A stretch of 29,562 bases of DNA from Bacteroidota bacterium (GTDB lineage Bacteria > Bacteroidota > Ignavibacteria > Ignavibacteriales > Ignavibacteriaceae): assembly GCA_030706105.1 (NCBI GenBank), contig JAUZPC010000002.1, forward strand, positions 1 through 29,562, read 5' to 3'. Every line of letters begins with the position of its first letter. Within the stretch, counting starts at the first letter, position 1. This document shows positions 23,079 through 29,562 of this stretch, in pieces. The notes under the pieces were generated by a model. It did not search any database. It saw only the letters and a list, made by a program, of their open reading frames with translations, and had not been told where the DNA came from. The translations under genes were made by a program, and so were the position numbers.

Positions 23079-23931
23079 ACTTTTGATATATATTATCTCT
23101 ATGATATTTTAGGAAATCCAGCATTTCGGGAAAAACTTTAATTTTATAACTTTTGCGTATATCCAAAATTTTCAAAGTATACTGATCCAACTTGTGTGAA
23201 ATTAATATTTTCCCATCTTCTTGAAAACTAATCAGACCTTTATCAAAAAGAGCATCCAAGTTTGGAATCAGCAATAACCCATTAAATATATTAAGGCGTT
23301 CTTCATTGTTGCTATCCCTCCATGGCTTAATATGCGAAGCTTTTAAGATAGAAATTTCCTTGCAGCCGGTAATAGAACAACCCTTCCAGAGATTAATTAA
23401 TGAATTTCTGAAATGACCTTGACCGATTCTAGTTGATATTAGATTCTTTTTTTCTGTGACAGAAATTGTATTATTATTTATTATTTCATTAATATCATCA
23501 ATCAGATTACTATTAGAATCAGCATTGGCATATAAAATATATTTCCTTGGTTTTCCAAATGTACCTTTTTGATTCGGAATTATCCCCAAAGAATAACAAT
23601 ATCCTTTATATATTGATTCCAATGAAGGATTTTCAGTAAATTTATCTTCCAGAATACCTTCTATAATTGGATTTGTTACTCTTCCATCTTTAATTGTACT
23701 CGCTTCATGGGTAGACTTTGTATTATTTAAATAACCAATAAATCTACTTGGAGCAAATACAGTAGATCTATTTATCTGACATACTACAAAACAGTTCCCT
23801 TTTTTGATCAAACTTAAATAAAAACTTCTTTCAGATTCATCTTTTGAATATTTATTACTTTCAAGAGCAATAAAATTTTTTAAAATATCCTTCCAATCAT
23901 TAACTGTATAATATTTCTCAATTACTGACAT
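23077..23931 (-). CDS. HNH_2-type restriction endonuclease-like protein
   Basis: A 284-aa protein of the HNH (PF13391-like) type. The C-terminal nuclease module is clear: RIGQGHFRNSLINLWKGC (168-185), ITGC, then ILKASHIKPWRDS with His200 as candidate general base, ERLNIFNGLLLIPNLDALFD with Asn217, and KGLISFQEDGKILIS. The N-terminal half has the FAPSRFIGYLNN...DGRVTNPII pattern (59-90), found in related proteins and possibly a recognition domain. Such proteins often act as restriction enzymes next to a methyltransferase, and one is encoded nearby. It converges on the late block and diverges from the next gene over about 280 bp. Its AT-rich composition suggests separate acquisition. Confidence 0.8.
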   Translation of the reverse strand: MSVIEKYYTVNDWKDILKNFIALESNKYSKDESERSFYLSLIKKGNCFVVCQINRSTVFAPSRFIGYLNNTKSTHEASTIKDGRVTNPIIEGILEDKFTENPSLESIYKGYCYSLGIIPNQKGTFGKPRKYILYANADSNSNLIDDINEIINNNTISVTEKKNLISTRIGQGHFRNSLINLWKGCSITGCKEISILKASHIKPWRDSNNEERLNIFNGLLLIPNLDALFDKGLISFQEDGKILISHKLDQYTLKILDIRKSYKIKVFPEMLDFLKYHRDNIYQK

Positions 23932-24210
23932 ATTATTACCATATAAAAATTACAAAATTGAAGAGATCTTCTAACTTCATTTACATAAAAAAAATGCTTA
24001 TAAAAATTCTAAATTATCAAGCAATAAAATCACTTGCCACAAATAAACTAATAAGTCAAGTTAAAATATTTATTTCTCTTTGAATTTAACAAACTATGTC
24101 TTATTTTTAGCGCTTAACGATATGTGAGGCAATATTTTCGTTTTAGATAGCCCAAATTTAACATATTGACTTTCCTAAATATAAAAAAATCACAAACAAT
24201 CAGGGAAATA

Positions 24211-24891
24211 ATGGACGAGGATTTTTTAGTAGATGAATTTCAAAGGGCAGTTGAAATTGGACGGAGGGAAAACCAAATTACAGTTGAAGAGGTTAGAGAA
24301 TTAATTAGTTTAATTACGAAAATTTTTCGAGAACTACTAATTGCAAATAATTTTAGTGCGAGAAATATATTGCGTTTAACAACAAAATTTCGAGATGCTG
24401 GTAGACGATCGGCCCCTTGGCGCCCTACTTCTGAACGAGTTCCAGGACGGCCACAAGATGGAGCTGATGGTAATCGTATCCTTAGATGGTTGTTACCAAC
24501 GGATCATAAATTTTATGCAACGGAAATTAATGCTACTTTAGTTGAAATTAAGTATTATCTCCAATGTCTTTCAATGCAAAATGCACCTTTTATACCAAAT
24601 GCAGAATTTAGAAATGCCTTTATATGGTTACTAGGACATCAAGTTGAACCCGGCAGATACTTGGACCCAATTCAACTTTTACCCATTGATCTAAATGGTG
24701 TAATCAACGATGCAAGGTCAATCCAATCAGGGCACTATAATCCCTTGGATAGAGGAGGAAGACATATACCAAGTAATACATTTTTAATGCTTGCTCGAAG
24801 TAATCAGCTTCAAGGTAATTTAACCGTTGAAGAACTTTTAGATGTTATTCGTGGTATCATTAACCGGCATAGTCAAATTAATCTCCATTAG
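24211..24891 (+). CDS. HNH-like protein of unknown family, candidate nuclease partner of the adjacent methyltransferase
   Basis: A 226-aa soluble protein. Residues 1-60 are helical (VDEFQRAVEIGRRENQ and LISLITKIFRELLIANN). An Arg/Pro/Gly-rich loop follows at 60-90. The C-terminal part has SGHYNPLDRGGRHIPSNTFL (173-192) and MLARSNQLQGNLT, in which His175, Asn189 and Asn198 match the order of an HNH nuclease (H..PLxRGG..xPSN.....N..QG). A restriction nuclease role is therefore likely but inferred. The ATG at 24211 is chosen since GGGA lies just before it; the frame extends to a TTG at 24166. Its 3' end overlaps the 3' end of the opposite methyltransferase gene by 14 bp, a compact pairing common in restriction-modification loci. 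Confidence 0.65.
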   Translation: MDEDFLVDEFQRAVEIGRRENQITVEEVRELISLITKIFRELLIANNFSARNILRLTTKFRDAGRRSAPWRPTSERVPGRPQDGADGNRILRWLLPTDHKFYATEINATLVEIKYYLQCLSMQNAPFIPNAEFRNAFIWLLGHQVEPGRYLDPIQLLPIDLNGVINDARSIQSGHYNPLDRGGRHIPSNTFLMLARSNQLQGNLTVEELLDVIRGIINRHSQINLH

Positions 24892-26914
24892 AATAGAAAT
24901 ACGATTCAATAATTGAAATAGATTCATTCATTTGAATGATGGCCTGCTGTCTGTGTTCTTCAACGGATTTCATTGCTTTACTTAGACGTTTTATTATCGA
25001 TTTATCATTTGGAATTGGGATTTCTATTTCGCCTAAAAATTCTGGAGTTATTTCATCGATTACCGAACCAAAAACCCCTTGAGAAATAATATTTTGGGCA
25101 TATCTTGTTTTTAAAAAGAGCTGGATATATTCACCTGGAAGAATCTTATCATTTGGAATAATCCGTATTACATGCTCAGAAATAGCGAAACCATCCCAAG
25201 CTACAGGTACAGAAGATATTATCCCCGTTGATCCACTTCTTGTTACTAAAATCCATCCCTTTTTAACTTTTAATTCTTCAAGTTTTGGATCATTTGTACT
25301 CAGCATTTTGTAATTTGTAATGAATAATTGAGAAATATTTGTACCGCCTAAGAAGGGAACAGCATCAAGCTCCTTATTTACATAGTTTCTTTTGAAACGA
25401 CCAGGATAAAATATTTTCTCGACAACATCACGAATTTTTTCTTTCTTCCAATTATCATTAATAATTACATTGTTGGATTCCTTAATAGGTTTATAGTAAA
25501 GAGCATTTAGTCTTATTAGAGGATCTTTAAGGATATTCTCAATCGTTGTGGTAAAACAAATATCATTATTACTTATTGTATTTTCTCTTGAATACTCATT
25601 AAAATAATTAAGTAATTGTGGAAAATCTGTTAAGATTTCGCTATTTAATTTCCCATTCTTATCTTTTTTAAAAACAGGCCTTCCACGCCTATCATGTCCA
25701 ATCCATTTGGGAATTCCCATAAATATCTTTTCATTCTTTAGGTTATTTAAATTATTTAAGGGTTTTATTCTTTTCTGCGCTATCAATAAAACAGTTTTTG
25801 TACCTGTATGTGGTTGAAATGTCTCACTGGGTAAATCAACAATAGCAATAATCCGTGCATTTTTTATAAGCCAATCTCTGATATATTTTGTTTGAGGACC
25901 AGAAACAATTTGATATGGTAAAACAATGGCCAATCTACCTACACCTGGCTTTAATATTTTAAGGTTTTGTTCAAGAAAAAGTATATCTAATGAACGAGTA
26001 GTTACAGTTACGGATTTATTGGCCTCTTTTAAATTAGTATTGGACATTTTCCCCAATTCAAATAAATTTAAAAGATTCCTATCTTTTATAGATATTTTCA
26101 CCCCAAAGGGAGGATTGGAAGCTGCACATTTATGAGTATTATATTTTATATTTGAATCCAAACCTAAAGGATCAAGGCGTAATGAATCTCCATATTCAAC
26201 AACTTTATTTATTTTTGTACCAAGTAAAGCAGCGATTGTTCCATTAGCAATATCCGCAATTTCTGAATCGATTTCTCTCCCCTTAATTGACAATTCTGTT
26301 ATTTTTTCGAGTTTTTCTTCAATTTCATTTTCCTTATGTTTTTTCCCCAATTCAACTTTTATTTTTCTGATCCCAGCTAAGAGAAAACCTCCTGTTCCTG
26401 AACATAGGTCAACTAAATCATCACCCTTAAAAGGATTAAAATCCAACATATTTATTGCAAGTTCTGTAACTCTTTGATCTGTAAAAAATTGACCACCAAG
26501 ACTTTTAACCCACTGGGATCGAATAGATTCAATTGTGTCTCCTAATATATCTTTAGAAGAATCCGAAATTATTATTTCATTAAAAGCCCCACATACATAA
26601 GCTATACTATTATTGTCCAAAGAAATATTAGTTGATTCCTCATAAATATGCCAATCTTTGCATAATTGTTGAAACTTCTTTTGTATATTTGAAGCAATAT
26701 TTAAGCAAAATATTTCATTCCCATTTTTTATTTGCATGATTTCATAATTACTGAAATAAAATGCCGGTATTTTATTTTCTTTCTTTTCAAGAAATATTGC
26801 TACATGAAGAATCTTCAATACTTCCGTACCAATTGCGGCTGTATTTCTAATATTGGAATTTGCGTATAAATGATCATGCAGGCTTTCAATTCTTTGTTGG
26901 ATACTAATATTCAT
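24878..26914 (-). CDS. N6-adenine DNA methyltransferase fused to a HsdS-like specificity domain
   Basis: A 678-aa protein. A helical N-terminal domain (1-135) precedes the HsdM-type catalytic domain: GQFFTDQRV (141-149), motif I DLCSGTGGF (169-177) for AdoMet, and motif IV NPPF (267-270), the adenine N6 signature. LPSETFQPHTGTKTVLLI (361-378) is also typical. Residues about 487-645 look like one target recognition domain of type I specificity subunits (FLGGTNISQ, WILVTRSGSTGIISSVP, GEIEIPIP), followed by a dimerising helix (645-675). The fused M-S form resembles BcgI-like or type I-derived systems, but no nuclease domain is present, so cutting must come from a partner, probably one of the two HNH proteins beside it. 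GAGA lies just before the ATG. Confidence 0.85.
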   Translation of the reverse strand: MNISIQQRIESLHDHLYANSNIRNTAAIGTEVLKILHVAIFLEKKENKIPAFYFSNYEIMQIKNGNEIFCLNIASNIQKKFQQLCKDWHIYEESTNISLDNNSIAYVCGAFNEIIISDSSKDILGDTIESIRSQWVKSLGGQFFTDQRVTELAINMLDFNPFKGDDLVDLCSGTGGFLLAGIRKIKVELGKKHKENEIEEKLEKITELSIKGREIDSEIADIANGTIAALLGTKINKVVEYGDSLRLDPLGLDSNIKYNTHKCAASNPPFGVKISIKDRNLLNLFELGKMSNTNLKEANKSVTVTTRSLDILFLEQNLKILKPGVGRLAIVLPYQIVSGPQTKYIRDWLIKNARIIAIVDLPSETFQPHTGTKTVLLIAQKRIKPLNNLNNLKNEKIFMGIPKWIGHDRRGRPVFKKDKNGKLNSEILTDFPQLLNYFNEYSRENTISNNDICFTTTIENILKDPLIRLNALYYKPIKESNNVIINDNWKKEKIRDVVEKIFYPGRFKRNYVNKELDAVPFLGGTNISQLFITNYKMLSTNDPKLEELKVKKGWILVTRSGSTGIISSVPVAWDGFAISEHVIRIIPNDKILPGEYIQLFLKTRYAQNIISQGVFGSVIDEITPEFLGEIEIPIPNDKSIIKRLSKAMKSVEEHRQQAIIQMNESISIIESYFYSNGD

Positions 26915-27160
26915 TTTTTCTCTTTTTTATAAAGTAAAGCAAAATATGCATACATGCAAATATTGCATTTATTTAACTTAAACCCTAGAAAAATATGCAA
27001 AAATATTTTAGTATTTATCCAATTTTCAAATTTAGAAGCACGCGCTAATGCTTAATAGCCCTAATAACTACTAGATTCTGTAATTAATGGAGCCTAATTA
27101 TCAATATTTTCTTTTATACTAGTTTAATAACGTAGGTCACATTACTCAAGCAAAGGACAA
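26915..27160. other. Promoter-side gap upstream of the methyltransferase gene
   Basis: About 245 bp, AT-rich, with repeated ATGCA words (ATATGCATACATGCAAATATTGC near 26942, partly palindromic), which could be a regulator site for the methyltransferase promoter. No gene seen. Confidence 0.35.
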
Positions 27161-27161
27161 A

Positions 27162-27960
27162 GTGAAAGACAGTGCTTTTTATACAACTACCATAGTATTA
27201 AATGTTTTGAATAATAACTTCAAGATAGTTCAGTCACACAAAGCTAATGAAAATTACAGCACTTATTTTATTACACTTTATTCAACTAACCTGGTTAAAG
27301 CAGAACAGGCAAGTACAGCAGACGGAATGAATAGAGAGAAACCCGGTATTTACATTGAGGTGTGGCATCGAAATGGCGTCTAAAACAGAGAAGTCGGCCA
27401 ACAATTTTTAGCAAATCAAACCGCCAATGTGCGCAACCATGAGGATAATGGTCGAAAACTACTGCAAGCAAGACGAGCGAAGCATACGCATTGGATTTAT
27501 AACCGGAGGAGATTTATAAGCGGCATGACACTGCTGGTAACAAATAGGAAATGTAGTACCTAAGCTTGGGTTAAAAGGTAAAGGGCACAAGAAATATGAG
27601 TCAAGTCTGCAGGACTCAGCAGGGAGCGCGAGAAACAATCCCCATTGAGTTATATTTATATTCTTTATACGAGCGTGAGCAGCTGTATAAGAAAAGACAG
27701 AGTTGACATATTTCCCAACCCTTTGCATTTTAGTCAAGCGACCATAATCACAAAGCATTATGCATTTAGGGTGGGACGGCGGGTTACTATTTCGCGAGTA
27801 GCTTTAGCCTGCCTGAGCGTTCTCTAGGCGAAGGATGGCAAAAGCATCAAACAGCATTTAATAACTTTAAGCGGAAGACACTGCAAGCTCTTTTGCGCAG
27901 GAGAGCAGGGACGAGCACCAAGCAAATGAGCGCCAATCTTATGGACCGCTGTAATATTCC
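27162..27960 (+). repeat. Interspersed structured repeat, copy C (diverged)
   Basis: A gene-free stretch between the methyltransferase and integrase genes. From about 27705 to 27790, the order CCC..CCCTTTG, CGACC, AAAGCATTATGCA, GGGTGGGACGGCGG, TTA follows copy A at 3907-3980. Farther on, GGCAAAAGCATCAAACAGCATTTA (27838-27861) matches the words after the 14-bp hairpin in copy A (4538-4556), though copy A has the section with AGAGCAGG in a different place. The orientation is the same as in A and B. Short frames here have no protein features. The left limit is approximate. Confidence 0.5.
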
Positions 27961-27968
27961 CTTTACCC

Positions 27969-29216
27969 TTACTTTTTATCTGTGTTTACTAAGTGTAAAG
28001 GACTACCCCACGCCTCATGAAAAGCAGTATTAACCTCCCTATAGTCCAGACCAGCATATTTCCAAAATGATCTTTCATCTTTATGGCCTGTAATCTTCAT
28101 TATTAGTGCGGAAGGCATTCCCTTGGCTAGCGACAGCGAAATAAAGGTTCTGCGCGCTGTATGAGTAGTAATAAGCTCATATTTGGGATACTGGAAAGAT
28201 TCAGCTATGGCTCCCCTGTACCGGGTAATTGTGATAAGGTTGTTAATGCCGGCTGTCTTGCAGACTTCTTTAATATATTCATTGTACTTCGGATTGCTTA
28301 TAATAGGCAATGGCCTTATATAATCCTTATATTTATCAAGTATCATGAGTGCATCTGGACTAAGAGGGATCTCAACAGGATTATGTGTCTTTTTCAACCT
28401 CTTATACCAGGTAGTCTCAATAATATCCTCTCTTTTTATTGCGCTCAAGTCAGAATACCTGACCCCGCAGTTGCACTGAAATATAAACAAATCTCTTGTA
28501 CGTTCAAGGCGTTCTTGTTTAAACACAAAATTCTTAAGCTTTTCAAGTTCCGGTTCATTAAATCTAATTACCTCAAACTCGTCTTGCTTACTTTTCCATT
28601 CCTTGAAGTCCAATGACTTATGATATTTTCTTAGAAGAGACCATAACATAAAACCCTTTACCGTTTCAATTGTCTTATATGCGGTAGAATTTACCATGTT
28701 TCTTTCATTCAAAAGATAAGCAAAAAACAGATCACGAAATTTAAGATTAACCGAATCAAATGAAACATAATAATTATGCTTTTTCGAGAAATCCTCTATG
28801 TGATGCTTTATCCTTCTATATTTCCCCAGAGTCTCTTTGGATACTTCATTCTTTTTTACATCAAGATATTCATCCCAAACATTGAAGAAATCTATTTCTT
28901 TATTACCTGCCATTTGCTTAAGCAGATAATCCTTAATTTTGTAAAATCCCACATCAGGATTTGCAACAAGGAAGTTTCTTATATTCTTTTTAACTTTTTC
29001 TTCAAATGCATTAAGAAAAGCATTCAGTTCAGGAGCGCCTACATATATACCCTTGCCGGACTCTATAGCCCTTTCCTTGACAAGGTTCCAGTTCTCAGGA
29101 TTTATTCTTTCCTTGGTGTTAATTACGATTGTGCCGCCTACACCTCTTATATAGCAGAAAATCGATAGTTTTTTTGAAAGGTTTTTTCTTTTGTTAAGAT
29201 AAAAATGCAGATACAT
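27969..29216 (-). CDS. int: Tyrosine recombinase, phage-type integrase (Bacteroidota type)
   Basis: A 415-aa site-specific recombinase that should integrate and excise the element. An N-terminal arm-binding domain (about 1-85, with SIFCYIRGVGGTI and ERINPENW) and a SAM-like core-binding domain (105-205) precede the catalytic domain. Catalytic residues are all present: Arg253 in CGVRYSDL, Lys275/276 before the VEIPL strand, His352 and Arg355 in THTARRTF, His378 in ITGHKD, and Tyr387 in FWKYAGL. The length is usual for this group. GGGGG lies 6 nt before the ATG. It is transcribed into the element, with arm-site-like repeats and the tRNA-Ser end on its upstream side, the classic integrase-attachment layout. 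No excisionase is recognised; the ribbon-helix-helix protein could share that task. Confidence 0.92.
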   Translation of the reverse strand: MYLHFYLNKRKNLSKKLSIFCYIRGVGGTIVINTKERINPENWNLVKERAIESGKGIYVGAPELNAFLNAFEEKVKKNIRNFLVANPDVGFYKIKDYLLKQMAGNKEIDFFNVWDEYLDVKKNEVSKETLGKYRRIKHHIEDFSKKHNYYVSFDSVNLKFRDLFFAYLLNERNMVNSTAYKTIETVKGFMLWSLLRKYHKSLDFKEWKSKQDEFEVIRFNEPELEKLKNFVFKQERLERTRDLFIFQCNCGVRYSDLSAIKREDIIETTWYKRLKKTHNPVEIPLSPDALMILDKYKDYIRPLPIISNPKYNEYIKEVCKTAGINNLITITRYRGAIAESFQYPKYELITTHTARRTFISLSLAKGMPSALIMKITGHKDERSFWKYAGLDYREVNTAFHEAWGSPLHLVNTDKK

Positions 29217-29314
29217 TTATCCCCCTTAAAAAGAATTACGATATAAAATAAAAAATTCCAGATCAACTTGTAGAAATAATTTATATTATTTGAAGGGTTC
29301 AAAAAACGCAATTC

Positions 29315-29350
29315 GCATACACTATGCATACACTATGCATACATTTCTGC
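29315..29350. repeat. Tandem 11-bp repeats between integrase gene and attachment site
   Basis: GCATACACTAT occurs at 29315-29325 and again at 29326-29336, followed by a partial third unit starting GCATAC at 29337. Direct repeats between an integrase gene and its core site are typical arm-type integrase binding sites. Confidence 0.6.
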
Positions 29351-29507
29351 ATTAGGTAGTTAAGATTCCTTAATAGTAGATACAAGACGTGCAAAAGGAA
29401 TGAGTCGGAGCGCACAACCTTAAGTGATTATATTACAATATGTTATGAAAACTCGAGCAAGTTTTAAACTTAAACTATATAAAATGAATTATATATAAAT
29501 TAACGCA

Positions 29508-29528
29508 GTTCGAATCCCTGTCTCTCCG
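29508..29528 (+). tRNA. 3' end fragment of a tRNA-Ser gene, probable attachment site
   Basis: GTTCGAATCCCTG is the T-loop and the 3' side of a T-stem, and TCTCTCCG would be the 3' acceptor strand plus discriminator G73. TCTCTCC would pair with GGAGAGA, and G73 fits tRNA-Ser. The bases just before (CGCAG) do not pair with CCCTG as a true T-stem would (CAGGG expected), so the 5' part is missing and the break lies at the start of the T-loop. This marks one element border (attR-like). Confidence 0.75.
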
Positions 29529-29562
29529 CTACTAATAAAGTGACCTCGAAAATAGCTTAAAT

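Larger units (their letters stand above)
10429..29528. mobile_element. Prophage-like element with HK97-type capsid genes, lysis cassette, R-M-like cargo and tyrosine integrase
   Basis: The extent runs from the repressor gene to the tRNA-Ser fragment; the right end is well supported, the left is only a minimum. Modules in order: repressor and operators, ribbon-helix-helix protein, O-like replication protein with internal iterons, portal, protease, capsid, connector, fibre, exported proteins, lysis genes, restriction-modification-like cargo, integrase, attachment site. Terminase, tape measure, tail tube, sheath and baseplate genes are not seen. Because the tRNA fragment is a 3' end read on the + strand, the element must lie to its left and the intact tRNA should stand at the opposite border, which was not found. 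Confidence 0.75.

Noticed and set aside
27162..27827. Short frames between methyltransferase and integrase genes
   Set aside because: No starts with ribosome binding sites, no domains, and the region belongs to the repeat family.
28161..29168. Plus-strand frames of 151 and 130 codons
   Set aside because: They are antisense to the integrase gene, whose catalytic residues are complete.
1..29562. Reverse transcriptase, retron or diversity-generating element
   Set aside because: No YxDD-type protein and no template/variable repeat pair were seen near the fibre gene.

Overview
The window looks like chromosome of an AT-rich member of the Bacteroidota/Ignavibacteriota group carrying a prophage-like element. 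The main taxonomic clue is the large exported protein at 260-3286. It ends in a type A sorting domain of the type IX secretion system, and the wording around its NPFNPTT motif is typical of Ignavibacteria. Several other genes have signal peptides ending in -GQ or -SQ, common in this group. No rRNA or complete tRNA is visible.

Left part (1-9840): a T9SS-exported beta-propeller/Ig-like protein with a good terminator; then accessory genes separated by long gene-free stretches. These genes are a small lipoprotein, a PD-(D/E)xK-like nuclease candidate, and a 797-aa protein joining two TIR/nucleoside-deoxyribosyltransferase-like modules to a P-loop ATPase, which is a good anti-phage defence candidate. 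Two gene-free stretches (about 3640-4650 and 6690-7030) hold copies of one diverged, hairpin-rich repeat. A third copy lies at about 27160-27960, next to the integrase.

Element (about 10.4-29.5 kb). The control region has a CI/LexA-like repressor whose peptidase residues are replaced, a 23-bp palindromic operator, an array of 11-bp direct repeats, and a small ribbon-helix-helix protein. A lambda O-like replication protein follows, and its own gene contains five 24-bp iterons with DnaA-box-like cores next to an AT-rich stretch: a probable origin. A rightward late block encodes HK97-type portal, prohead protease, major capsid protein and gp6-like connector, a YadA-like fibre, three Sec-exported proteins (one a polysaccharide deacetylase), and a lysis cassette (membrane proteins, M15 endolysin, spanin candidate). 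No terminase, tape measure, tail tube or baseplate gene is visible.

Right part (23.0-29.5 kb): cargo resembling a restriction-modification cassette (HNH_2 nuclease, HNH-like protein, fused methyltransferase-specificity protein), repeat copy C, a tyrosine integrase, arm-site-like repeats, and the 3' end of a tRNA-Ser gene as the probable attachment site. The tRNA geometry puts the element to the left of this site; the other border was not found, so the element's left limit is unresolved and may lie outside the window.

The most interesting points are the terminase-less and tail-less capsid module with its own origin, the peptidase-dead repressor with two operator types, the structured segment between protease and capsid genes, the TIR-like/ATPase defence candidate, the nuclease/methyltransferase cassette, and the interspersed structured repeat family.
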